In this document: positions 1-6,115 of the stretch, piece after piece
Layout: each line of letters opens with the position of its first letter
Numbering within the stretch: the first letter of the stretch is position 1
Program-made: the position numbers and the translations under genes
DNA from: Lachnospiraceae bacterium
GTDB lineage: Bacteria; Bacillota; Clostridia; Lachnospirales; Lachnospiraceae
Direction of reading: 5' to 3'
Assembly (NCBI GenBank): GCA_003489085.1
Contig: DNJM01000031.1
Location: 7,687 to 19,278, forward strand
DNA length: 11,592 bases
Notes under the pieces: generated by a model
What the model was told of the DNA's origin: nothing
What the model saw: the letters and a program-made list of their open reading frames with translations, nothing else
Databases searched by the model: none

Positions 1-27
1 ATTTGGATAATGCCAACGTAGGGAAGA
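1..27 (+). ncRNA. TPP riboswitch (THI element), 3' part only
   Basis: The first bases carry the conserved 3' segment of the thiamin pyrophosphate aptamer: GGATAATGCCA at 5-15, then ACGTAGGGAA at 16-25. This is the well-known GATAATGCCAGCGTAGGGAA-type block of THI elements. The 5' half of the aptamer, including the CTGAGA block, lies before the window, so only a fragment is annotated and its 3' limit is approximate. It sits directly upstream of a leader terminator and thiC, the classic target, which makes the identification firm. In this family TPP binding shuts off expression of thiamin synthesis genes. Confidence 0.9.
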
Positions 28-43
28 TAAAGTATATGTAATG

Positions 44-78
44 ACTGCGGTATACCGGTTGGTGTATGGCAGTTTTTT
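44..78 (+). terminator. Leader terminator of the TPP riboswitch (expression platform)
   Basis: The arm at 44-56 (ACTGCGGTATACC) pairs with 61-73 (GGTGTATGGCAGT) around a GGTT loop. There is one G-G mismatch and two G-U pairs, and the stem runs into six T at 73-78. It lies between the aptamer and the thiC start, so it should end transcription before thiC when TPP is bound. An alternative pairing of 10-17 (ATGCCAAC, aptamer 3' end) with 58-65 (GTTGGTGT) would consume part of the terminator's 3' arm and could act as the antiterminator. That alternative is inferred from pairing only. Confidence 0.8.
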
Positions 79-153
79 GATTTTACAGGACTTTCTGAGG
101 AAGCAGGCTTGTCTGGCAGGAACTTTGAGAGCGAATGTCAAGGAGGAAAAAAG

Positions 154-1464
154 ATGATGAATTATACGACGCAGATGGATGCTGCCCGCCAGGGAATCAT
201 TACCCCGCAGATGGAAATTGTGGCGGAAAAGGAACACATGGAGAAGGAAACACTTCGACAGCTGATTGCAAAAGGGGAAGTAATTATTCCCTGCAATAAG
301 AAGCATACCAGCTTAAGTCCGAGCGGTATCGGTGCAAAGCTGACGACGAAGATCAACGTCAATCTGGGGGTTTCCCGTGACTGGAAGGACGTGGAGATGG
401 AATATGAGAAGGTACGTCAGGCAGTGGAAATGGGTGCGGAAGCGATTATGGATCTTAGTTCTTATGGAGATACGAGAAGCTTTCGAAGAAAGCTGACAGA
501 GGAATGTCCGGCTATGATTGGTACAGTACCGATCTATGATGCAGTGGTTTATTACCATAAGGCACTTGGGCAGATCACTTCGGAGGAGTGGCTGGACATC
601 GTACGGATGCATGCGGAAGACGGAGTGGATTTTATGACGATTCATTGCGGCATGAACCGGGCTACAGCGGCAAGATTCAAGCAGAATAAGCGTCTGATGA
701 ATATTGTTTCCAGGGGTGGTTCCATTATGTTTGCATGGATGGAAATGACCGGGAAGGAGAATCCGTTTTATGAGCATTATGATGAGATCCTGGATATTTG
801 CCGTGAATATGATATCACGATGAGTCTGGGTGATGCCTGCCGTCCGGGATGCATTGCAGATGCTACGGATACGGCGCAGATCGAAGAACTGATCACCCTG
901 GGAGAACTGACAAAGCGTGCATGGGCAAAGGATGTGCAGGTTATGATTGAAGGGCCGGGGCATATGCCGATGCAGCAGATCGCAGCTAATATGGAGATCC
1001 AGAAGACCCTGTGCCATGGGGCACCGTTCTACGTACTGGGGCCATTGGTAACCGATGTGGCTCCGGGATATGATCATATCACTTCGGCGATCGGAGGAGC
1101 CATTGCCGCTGCAGCCGGGGCTGCTTTTCTGTGCTATGTGACACCGGCAGAGCATCTGCGTCTTCCGAATGCAGAGGATGTAAAGGAAGGAATCATTGCA
1201 GCGAAGATCGCAGCTCATGCAGCAGATATTGCAAAGGGAATTCCGGGAGCGGATGACTGGGACAATCAGATGAGTGAAGCCAGAAAGCGGCTGGACTGGG
1301 AAGAAATGTTCAGATTGAGTATGGATCCGGAGAAAGCAAGGCGCTACCGGGCAGAGGCAAAGCCGGAGAAGGAGGATACCTGCAGTATGTGCGGAAATTT
1401 CTGCGCGGTGAAGAATACCAACCGGATACTGGAGGGCGAGATTGTCAGTATATTTGATGAATAA
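154..1464 (+). CDS. thiC: Phosphomethylpyrimidine synthase ThiC (short form)
   Basis: ThiC is a cytosolic radical-SAM enzyme that rearranges aminoimidazole ribotide into hydroxymethylpyrimidine phosphate, the pyrimidine half of thiamin. The protein is 436 aa, the short form without the long N-terminal extension of proteobacterial and plant enzymes. Family signatures are EGPGHMP (266-272), DVAPGYDHIT (301-310) and YVTPAEHLRLP (328-338). The C-terminal iron-sulfur cluster cysteines are C410, C413 and C417, spaced CX2CX3C, one residue shorter than the textbook CX2CX4C. The start at 154 is chosen because AGGAGG at 141-146 lies 7 bases upstream; a longer reading from a TTG at 109 would place this ribosome site inside the gene. 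A second ATG follows at 157. The TPP riboswitch upstream supports thiamin synthesis over the ThiC-like benzimidazole synthases (BzaF), which normally sit in cobalamin gene clusters. No other thiamin gene is visible here. Confidence 0.96.
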   Translation: MMNYTTQMDAARQGIITPQMEIVAEKEHMEKETLRQLIAKGEVIIPCNKKHTSLSPSGIGAKLTTKINVNLGVSRDWKDVEMEYEKVRQAVEMGAEAIMDLSSYGDTRSFRRKLTEECPAMIGTVPIYDAVVYYHKALGQITSEEWLDIVRMHAEDGVDFMTIHCGMNRATAARFKQNKRLMNIVSRGGSIMFAWMEMTGKENPFYEHYDEILDICREYDITMSLGDACRPGCIADATDTAQIEELITLGELTKRAWAKDVQVMIEGPGHMPMQQIAANMEIQKTLCHGAPFYVLGPLVTDVAPGYDHITSAIGGAIAAAAGAAFLCYVTPAEHLRLPNAEDVKEGIIAAKIAAHAADIAKGIPGADDWDNQMSEARKRLDWEEMFRLSMDPEKARRYRAEAKPEKEDTCSMCGNFCAVKNTNRILEGEIVSIFDE

Positions 1465-1490
1465 AAAGCAGAAAGACACTGATGCTGGTG

Positions 1491-1527
1491 GGGAAGGAAT
1501 CCCAAAGATGGGACTCCTTCCTTCTCT
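1491..1527 (+). terminator. Terminator after thiC, between convergent genes
   Basis: A 13-bp stem with one A-C mismatch (arms 1492-1504 and 1509-1521) closes on an AAGA tetraloop; a G-U pair at 1491/1522 extends it. It is followed on the plus strand by the pyrimidine-rich TTCTCTTTA. It falls 26 bases after the thiC stop and immediately before the end of the convergent cotJC gene. The same hairpin exists in the minus-strand transcript but has no T-run right after it, so it probably works better for thiC than for cotJ. Confidence 0.7.
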
Positions 1528-2142
1528 TTATGATTTGAATATCTGGCGGGTATCGAATTCAGGGTTGAAAGCATAGAAGTTTTTGCTGTCCAGCTGATCC
1601 TGTACAATCCGCAGGCTTTCACCGAATCTCTGATAATGATTGATCTCTCTTTGACGCAGGAAACGGATCGGTTCACAGACCTCAGGATCCTTTACCAGAC
1701 GCAGAATATTTTCATAAGTGGTACGGGCCTTTTGTTCTGCTGCCATGTCTTCATGCAGATCCGTAATTGGATCTCCTTTGGACTGGAAGTAGGTTGCTGT
1801 CCAGGGAGCACCGCTGGCAGCCTGCGGCCACAGAGCGAGAGTATGGTCTACATAGTATTTATCAAAGCCGGAGGCAGCAATTTCCTCCGGGGTCAGATCC
1901 TTGGTCAGCTGGTAGATAATGGCACAGACCATCTCCATATGCGCTAATTCCTCTGTCCCTATATCTGTTAATGTTCCGATGACTTCTTTATACGGCATCG
2001 TATACCGCTGAGACAGATATCGCATGGAAGCAGCCAGTTCTCCGTCCGGACCGCCGAACTGGCTGATAATAACCTGGGCAATTTTGGGATTGGTCTGGGT
2101 AATTCTTACCGGGTGCTGCAGGCGTTTTTCATAATTCCACAT
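1528..2142 (-). CDS. cotJC: Spore-coat manganese catalase CotJC
   Basis: CotJC is a di-manganese catalase-like protein of the endospore coat, thought to break down hydrogen peroxide or help build the coat. The protein is 204 aa. By position it keeps the whole metal-ligand set known for manganese catalases: E35 (in GPDGELAAS), E65 and H68 (in TEELAHME), E136 (in AAEQKARTTYE) and H169 (in REINHYQRFGE). It should therefore be able to bind the metal pair, which is inference from alignment by eye. The start at 2142 is preceded by AAGGAGG (2157-2151) 8 bases upstream; longer readings to 2250 run through cotJB in another frame. It begins right after the cotJB stop (TAATATG), so it is the last gene of the operon and is probably translationally coupled. 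Confidence 0.95.
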   Translation of the reverse strand: MWNYEKRLQHPVRITQTNPKIAQVIISQFGGPDGELAASMRYLSQRYTMPYKEVIGTLTDIGTEELAHMEMVCAIIYQLTKDLTPEEIAASGFDKYYVDHTLALWPQAASGAPWTATYFQSKGDPITDLHEDMAAEQKARTTYENILRLVKDPEVCEPIRFLRQREINHYQRFGESLRIVQDQLDSKNFYAFNPEFDTRQIFKS

Positions 2143-2143
2143 A

Positions 2144-2416
2144 TTAACATCCTCCTTCCATCCATGGCCACGGAGTTTCCGTCCAGTTCCAGTTATCAGA
2201 AGCGTCCCGCATTGCATAGTCGATGGTAAGCGGACCGAATTTTTCCGCATATTCTTTCAATGCTTCATTGCGAAGACGGCTGCATTCCTGGTAATAGGCA
2301 ATGGCTTCCCTGTCACAGGGGTGTGTATCAAGATACAGGATGACATCATCAATGGCAAAGCTTACGGCATTGATTCTATCCAGCAGTTCCTGGCGGCGGG
2401 GATTTTGATTCATCAT
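2144..2416 (-). CDS. cotJB: Spore coat protein CotJB
   Basis: CotJB is a small helical partner of CotJC in the spore coat, of unknown biochemical role. This copy is 90 aa and shows the family pattern: an N-terminal helix (RQELLDRINAVSFAIDDVIL, 8-27), the motif YLDTHPCDREAIAYY (28-42), and a C-terminal stretch rich in tryptophan and proline (WNWTETPWPWMEGG). Its ATG overlaps the cotJA stop codon (ATGA at 2416-2413), and its own stop lies one base before the cotJC ATG, so the three genes form one compact operon. The ribosome site AAGGGGG at 2432-2426 lies inside the end of cotJA, about 9 bases from the start; a second in-frame ATG follows immediately. Confidence 0.93.
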   Translation of the reverse strand: MMNQNPRRQELLDRINAVSFAIDDVILYLDTHPCDREAIAYYQECSRLRNEALKEYAEKFGPLTIDYAMRDASDNWNWTETPWPWMEGGC

Positions 2417-2727
2417 CGTATCATACCCCCTTTTGGCAGAAATGGTTTGTCAAGGCTTTCAAAAATAGTGCCGCGGCAGAGGGCTTTTTCCGATTCGTAT
2501 GGGCATTCCCATGTCTGCCACGGGACGTAAGCCATGGCAAGTGCCATACCACTTAATGGGTCATTCCGGCGTTCGCAGCCGCAGCTGCAGGAGGATGAGG
2601 ATTCCGGCGTTCGTTCCTCTATCCGGCCGTATCCCTGACGGTTCATATTTCCACGGTAATCGGAGCGGTTGGTGCTGTAGTTCTGACGGCGGCCGTAATC
2701 CGGTGTGTAGTTACGGTAAGTTTGCAT
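2413..2727 (-). CDS. cotJA: Spore coat associated protein CotJA
   Basis: First gene of the cotJ operon, about 104 aa. The C-terminal half matches CotJA: MALAMAYVPWQTW (61-73) and GTIFESLDKPFLPKGG (86-101). The N-terminal 40 residues are low in complexity and rich in Tyr, Arg and Asn, followed by a serine-cysteine patch SSSSCSCGC (43-51) that could form disulfide cross-links in the coat; this last point is inference. CotJA is needed for CotJC assembly in Bacillus. I prefer the ATG at 2727 because AAAGGAG (2744-2738) lies 10 bases upstream. The in-frame ATG at 2736 has only one base of spacing and would add three residues. Its TGA overlaps the cotJB start by four bases. Confidence 0.9.
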   Translation of the reverse strand: MQTYRNYTPDYGRRQNYSTNRSDYRGNMNRQGYGRIEERTPESSSSCSCGCERRNDPLSGMALAMAYVPWQTWECPYESEKALCRGTIFESLDKPFLPKGGMIR

Positions 2728-2761
2728 AGGATGCATACTCCTTTCAGATGATTTCCACTAT

Positions 2762-2788
2762 TAGAGTATGGAGAATTCAGGAGTTGGT
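2762..2788 (-). promoter_or_regulatory. Sigma-K-like (mother-cell) promoter of cotJABC
   Basis: On the minus strand CATACTCTA at 2770-2762 fits the sigma-K -10 consensus CATAnnnTA exactly, and AC at 2788-2787 lies 16 bases upstream, matching the short sigma-K -35. The -10 is also close to the sigma-E form CATACAnT, but no good sigma-E -35 is seen. Transcription would start near 2755, just before the cotJA ribosome site. In Bacillus subtilis cotJ is known as a sigma-E operon, so either mother-cell factor is plausible. The motif is short and was found by eye. Confidence 0.45.
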
Positions 2789-2798
2789 TCCAAAAGGA

Positions 2799-2828
2799 TT
2801 GCATCTGTGCAGACAGACATGGTATAGT
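2799..2828 (+). promoter_or_regulatory. Vegetative (sigma-A) promoter of the 76-aa gene
   Basis: TTGCAT at 2799-2804 and TATAGT at 2823-2828 are separated by 18 bases, with TGG just before the -10 forming an extended -10 element. The predicted start is about 40 bases before the coding region. It points away from the cotJ promoter, so the two units are divergent and may interfere with one another. Confidence 0.65.
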
Positions 2829-2878
2829 ATCAGGTAGACAGAAGAAGTTCAGTCAGAAAGCAGCAGGGAGGTAAACAT

Positions 2879-3109
2879 ATGCGGCAGGAAGAATTTCGTA
2901 TGGAACGCCCGGGGTTGGTAAAGGCCGGCGATCCGGTTAAAATCACGGAAAGAGTCAATGGCAGTCTCTATAGCTATATCATAGAGCCATCTGTAGCCAT
3001 GTCCGGAATATTTCGAAGCAATGAACGAATCAAGTCCAAGGAAGGCGTGGTGGAGGAAGTCAAGGATACTCCACGGGGCTTTCAGGTTGTGGTAAATTTT
3101 AACGAATAA
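2879..3109 (+). CDS. Uncharacterised 76-aa protein, probably beta-rich
   Basis: I do not recognise a named family. The 76-aa protein has no signal peptide, membrane segment or cysteine. Its composition suggests a small all-beta or SH3-like fold: alternating hydrophobic strands (DPVKITERV, YSYIIEPSVA, GVVEEV, FQVVVNF) joined by charged turns. The first seven residues are charged and may precede the true fold; an alternative start is M8. The start at 2879 is supported by GGGAGG at 2866-2871, 7 bases upstream, and a sigma-A promoter, so it is very probably a real, vegetatively expressed gene. It lies alone between cotJ and paaK. The turn-rich composition recalls Veg-type small proteins, but I cannot match their conserved residues and do not claim the relation. 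Confidence 0.75.
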   Translation: MRQEEFRMERPGLVKAGDPVKITERVNGSLYSYIIEPSVAMSGIFRSNERIKSKEGVVEEVKDTPRGFQVVVNFNE

Positions 3110-3123
3110 GGTATATTTTCATG

Positions 3124-3152
3124 TTTACGCATTTTTTCTAAAATGGTATGAT
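3124..3152 (+). promoter_or_regulatory. Sigma-A promoter of the paaK-ACT unit
   Basis: TTTACG at 3124-3129 and TATGAT at 3147-3152 are 17 bases apart, with TGG directly before the -10 (extended -10). It lies in the 88-base gap after the 76-aa gene. No clear terminator precedes it, so some read-through from the small gene is possible. Confidence 0.55.
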
Positions 3153-3197
3153 TAAACTGATAATTGAAATGAACGGCAAAATGAGAAGGAGAAAGGA

Positions 3198-4508
3198 ATG
3201 AAATCTATGGAACATTATTATCAGCCTGAGATCGAGTGCGCGTCCCGGGAGCAGATTAAGGCGTGGCAGGATGAACGGCTCGTAAAGCAGGTGCGTCATG
3301 TCTACGACAGCGTGCCATATTATCGAAAAATGATGGAAGAAAAAGGGATTACACCGGAGGATATCCGATCGACAGAGGATTTACATAAGCTTCCGTTTTT
3401 GACCAAAGAGGATCTGCGGAAGGCATATCCATACGGACTGCTTGCAAAACCGCTTTCGGATTGTGTCAGAATTCAGTCTACCAGCGGAACTACGGGACGC
3501 AGAGTAGTGGCTTTCTATACACAGCATGATGTGGATCTTTGGGATGAGTGCTGTGCAAGGGCGATTATGGCGGCAGGCGGAACAAAGGAGGATGTAGTGC
3601 ATGTCAGCTATGGTTATGGACTGTTCACCGGAGGGCCAGGTTTAAATGGAGGTTCTCATAAGGTAGGGTGTCTGACATTGCCGATGTCTTCCGGAAATAC
3701 AGACCGGCAGATTCAGTTTATGTGTGATCTTGGTTCCACAATCCTTTGCTGTACACCATCTTATGCGGCATATCTGGCTGAAAATATTCATGAACGCGGT
3801 CTGCAGGATCAGATCAAGCTGAAGGCCGGCATTTTCGGCGCGGAAGCATGGACGGAGGAGATGCGCCAGGATATACAGGAGAAGCTTGGAATCAAAGCCT
3901 ATGATATCTATGGACTGACAGAGATTTCCGGTCCGGGCGTAGCATTTGAATGCAGCGAGCAGACGGGTATGCATATCAATGAGGATCATTTCATTGCGGA
4001 AGTCATTAATCCGGTGACCGGAGAGGTGCTTCCGGAAGGAGAAAAGGGAGAACTGGTATTTACCAGTATTACCAAGGAAGCATTTCCGCTTCTCCGCTAC
4101 AGGACAAGAGATATCTGTGTTCTGACACGTGAGAAATGTTCCTGTGGCCGGACACATGTAAAGATGTCCAAGCCGATGGGCCGCAGCGATGATATGCTGA
4201 TTGTAAAGGGTGTCAATGTATTCCCATCTCAGATCGAAACCGTACTTTTAAATAAGGGTTATCCTGCAAATTACCAGATTATCGTAGACCGGGTAAAGAA
4301 CAGTGACCAGATCGAGGTACAGGTGGAGATGACACCGGAAATGTTCAGCGATTCTATGGGCAAGATGGATCAGCGTGAGAATGAACTGGTGAATGCGCTG
4401 AAAGCAATGCTTGGCATTTATGCGAAGGTAAGATTGGTTGCACCGAAGACGATCGCAAGAAGCGAAGGAAAAGCGGTTCGTGTCGTTGATAAGCGTAAGC
4501 TGTATTAA
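3198..4508 (+). CDS. paaK: Phenylacetate-CoA ligase (PaaK-type adenylate-forming enzyme)
   Basis: A cytosolic AMP-forming ligase that activates an aryl acid, typically phenylacetate or an indole- or hydroxyphenyl-acetate, to its CoA thioester. At 436 aa it has the normal PaaK length. Family features in order: the P-loop STSGTTGRR (94-102), the adenylate-binding YDIYGLTEISGPG (235-247), RYRTRD (300-305) before a CSCGRTH cysteine turn (314-320), the hinge and ribose-binding GRSDDMLIVKGVNVFPSQIE (328-347), and the C-terminal catalytic lysine region RSEGKAVRVVDKR (421-433, K425 likely). The start has AAGGAG at 3186-3191, 6 bases upstream. It is followed 13 bases later by a tandem-ACT protein, a pairing often seen in anaerobes near indolepyruvate:ferredoxin oxidoreductase; no such genes are in this window. 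The exact substrate cannot be read from sequence. Confidence 0.92.
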   Translation: MKSMEHYYQPEIECASREQIKAWQDERLVKQVRHVYDSVPYYRKMMEEKGITPEDIRSTEDLHKLPFLTKEDLRKAYPYGLLAKPLSDCVRIQSTSGTTGRRVVAFYTQHDVDLWDECCARAIMAAGGTKEDVVHVSYGYGLFTGGPGLNGGSHKVGCLTLPMSSGNTDRQIQFMCDLGSTILCCTPSYAAYLAENIHERGLQDQIKLKAGIFGAEAWTEEMRQDIQEKLGIKAYDIYGLTEISGPGVAFECSEQTGMHINEDHFIAEVINPVTGEVLPEGEKGELVFTSITKEAFPLLRYRTRDICVLTREKCSCGRTHVKMSKPMGRSDDMLIVKGVNVFPSQIETVLLNKGYPANYQIIVDRVKNSDQIEVQVEMTPEMFSDSMGKMDQRENELVNALKAMLGIYAKVRLVAPKTIARSEGKAVRVVDKRKLY

Positions 4509-4521
4509 GGAGGAAAATAGA

Positions 4522-4953
4522 ATGACGGTAAAGCAGATCTCCGTATTTGTAGAAAATACGGCAGGAAAACTGGCGGAGTTTACAGAAGTGCTGTGCAAGC
4601 ACAATATTAACATGCGGGCATTATCCCTGGCAGATACCAGAGATTTTGGTATTCTGCGTCTGATTGTGGATGATTCCTATACAACGGCCTGTGTGCTGAA
4701 AGAAGAAAATTATGTATTTTCCATTACAAAGGTACTGGCAGTAGCAATTCCGGACGAACCGGGCAGCCTGAATAAGATTCTGGGTATTCTGGGAAAAAAT
4801 GGCATTAATATAGAATATACGTATGCCTTTAATCATAAGAGCCAGGGGATGGCATATATGATTTTCCGTGTAGAAGACAATGAAAAGGCGATAGAAGTAC
4901 TGAATAAAGAGGGAATCAAGATTATTGATCAGGACCATCTTCATGAGATATAA
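4522..4953 (+). CDS. Tandem ACT-domain protein
   Basis: A 143-aa cytosolic protein made almost wholly of two ACT domains: residues 3-65 (KQISVFVENTAGKLAEF opens the first) and 70-138 (VLAVAIPDEPGSLNKIL opens the second). ACT domains bind amino acids as regulatory ligands. There is no enzyme or DNA-binding domain, so it is probably a sensor or allosteric partner. Placement just after paaK, with an AAGGAGG ribosome site (4507-4513) overlapping the paaK stop codon, implies co-transcription and a role tied to aromatic amino-acid-derived acids; this is inference. The start at 4522 is chosen for its 8-base spacing; a longer reading begins inside paaK at 4438. A strong terminator follows. Confidence 0.9.
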   Translation: MTVKQISVFVENTAGKLAEFTEVLCKHNINMRALSLADTRDFGILRLIVDDSYTTACVLKEENYVFSITKVLAVAIPDEPGSLNKILGILGKNGINIEYTYAFNHKSQGMAYMIFRVEDNEKAIEVLNKEGIKIIDQDHLHEI

Positions 4954-4988
4954 TTCCGAAACAGGATAGCAGAGATATTATGTCATAG

Positions 4989-5021
4989 ACGGCAGCGCAG
5001 TAAAAAAGCGCTGCCGTTTTT
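4989..5021 (+). terminator. Strong terminator after the paaK-ACT unit
   Basis: A perfect 10-bp GC-rich stem, ACGGCAGCGC (4989-4998) with GCGCTGCCGT (5008-5017), encloses a nine-base A-rich loop and ends in five T (5017-5021). It lies 36 bases after the ACT gene and separates this unit from the NAD operon. Confidence 0.9.
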
Positions 5022-5040
5022 AGGCTGTCAGGCATGCGAT

Positions 5041-5063
5041 AAAAAGGTCCAGTGGACCTTTTT
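5041..5063. terminator. Second, perfectly palindromic terminator-like hairpin
   Basis: AAAAAGGTCC (5041-5050) pairs perfectly with GGACCTTTTT (5054-5063) around a three-base AGT loop, giving an A-run/T-run hairpin readable as a terminator on either strand. It lies 20 bases after the first terminator and 24 bases before the NiaR-like dyad, so it is probably a back-up terminator insulating the nad promoter. A protein-binding palindrome is a less likely alternative. Confidence 0.65.
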
Positions 5064-5086
5064 GAGTCAATTTGCAATAGATATAA

Positions 5087-5106
5087 ACAGCTGTCTTGTC
5101 AGATGT
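5087..5106. promoter_or_regulatory. Candidate NiaR operator
   Basis: ACAGCTGTC (5087-5095) and GTCAGATGT (5098-5106) form an imperfect dyad, 14 of 20 positions symmetric, centred between 5096 and 5097. It covers the -35 box of the nadA promoter, the right place for a repressor. NiaR (YrxA) is known to repress nad genes in Firmicutes in response to nicotinic acid, and niaR is the last gene of this operon, so autoregulation is expected. The assignment of the dyad to NiaR is inference from position, symmetry and context. Confidence 0.6.
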
Positions 5107-5124
5107 AATCTTTTGGTGTATAAT
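5096..5124 (+). promoter_or_regulatory. Sigma-A promoter of the nadABC-niaR operon
   Basis: TTGTCA (5096-5101, five of six consensus bases) and a perfect TATAAT (5119-5124) are 17 bases apart. The start site would fall near 5131, about 25 bases before the nadA ATG. The -35 box is embedded in the candidate NiaR dyad. Confidence 0.85.
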
Positions 5125-5156
5125 GCCAAAGAATGTAAGCACGAGGAGGAAAGAGC

Positions 5157-6065
5157 ATGAATGCATTAGTAGATGAGATCATACAGCTGAAAGAGGAAAA
5201 GAATGCGGTTATTCTGGCGCATTATTATGTACCGGATGAGGTACAGGAGATTGCGGATTATATAGGAGATTCATATTATCTGAGCAAGGTTGCCACAACA
5301 GTAGAAAGGGATGTAATTGTATTTTGCGGAGTATCCTTTATGGGTGAAAGTGCCAAGCTTCTGAATCCGGAGAAAACGGTTCTGATGCCGGATGCGGATG
5401 CGGATTGTGCGATGGCACATATGGCGGACCCGAAAAAGATTGAACAGGTAAAGAAGGAACATCCCGATGCAGCAGTCGTATGTTACATTAATTCCACAAC
5501 GGAATTGAAAACTTATTCGGATGTATGCGTAACCTCTTCCAATGCAGAAAAAACTGTAAGAGCACTACCAAATGAAACGATTTATTTTATTCCGGATGAG
5601 CACCTGGGACGATATGTGGCAGCAAAAGTACCGGAAAAGAAGTTCATTTTTAATGCTGGATACTGTCCGATTCATAATGATATTACGAGAGATGCGGTAC
5701 TGGCAGCAAAAGAAGCACATCCGAATGCTGCTGTTCTGGTTCATCCGGAATGTCCGAAAGAGATCGTAGAGCTGGCAGACTATGCAGGCAGTACATCCGG
5801 AATCATTGCCTATGCAACAGAGAGCGAAAAGAAGGAGTTCATCATCGGAACGGAAGATGGTGTGTTCTATGAGTTAAAGAAGAAAAATCCGGATAAGACA
5901 TTTTATCCGGTGCATGCCGGACAGTGCTGTCCCGGAATGAAGCTGGTTACGCTGGAAAAGGTGCGGGATGCGCTGAAATATGGAATCCATGAGGTACATA
6001 TCAGCGAGAAAATGCGGGAAAAGGCCTGCCGGCCGCTGGACCGGATGCTGGAGCTGGCACGTTAA
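5157..6065 (+). CDS. nadA: Quinolinate synthase NadA
   Basis: A cytosolic, oxygen-sensitive [4Fe-4S] enzyme that condenses iminoaspartate with dihydroxyacetone phosphate to quinolinate, the second step of NAD synthesis from aspartate. The protein is 302 aa, the usual compact length. The three cluster cysteines expected for the family are C84 (DADCAMAH), C170 (NAGYCPIHN) and C258 (CCPGMK); C257 is an extra neighbour of the last. Also typical are AHYY near 21-24, the GDSYYLS segment (37-43), NSTTELK (112-118), TSSNA (126-130) and HPECP (196-200). The start has AGGAGG at 5144-5149 with 7-base spacing behind a good promoter. It is first in nadA-nadB-nadC-niaR, and NadA is supplied by the product of the next gene. 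Confidence 0.97.
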   Translation: MNALVDEIIQLKEEKNAVILAHYYVPDEVQEIADYIGDSYYLSKVATTVERDVIVFCGVSFMGESAKLLNPEKTVLMPDADADCAMAHMADPKKIEQVKKEHPDAAVVCYINSTTELKTYSDVCVTSSNAEKTVRALPNETIYFIPDEHLGRYVAAKVPEKKFIFNAGYCPIHNDITRDAVLAAKEAHPNAAVLVHPECPKEIVELADYAGSTSGIIAYATESEKKEFIIGTEDGVFYELKKKNPDKTFYPVHAGQCCPGMKLVTLEKVRDALKYGIHEVHISEKMREKACRPLDRMLELAR

Positions 6066-6115
6066 AAAGGGATATAGAATAGAGATGCGGACGAAAGAGG
6101 GAAAAAATTTGAACC

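Noticed and set aside
154..1464. BzaF (anaerobic benzimidazole synthase) in place of ThiC
   Set aside because: The two are homologous and similar in length, but the TPP riboswitch directly upstream and the lack of cobalamin genes favour ThiC.
313..1479. Long minus-strand open frame opposite thiC (388 aa)
   Set aside because: Rich in Cys, His and Arg with no family resemblance or ribosome site; it mirrors the codon pattern of thiC on the other strand.
3642..4157. Minus-strand open frame of 171 aa inside paaK
   Set aside because: No start signal or recognisable domain; overlaps the well-supported ligase gene.
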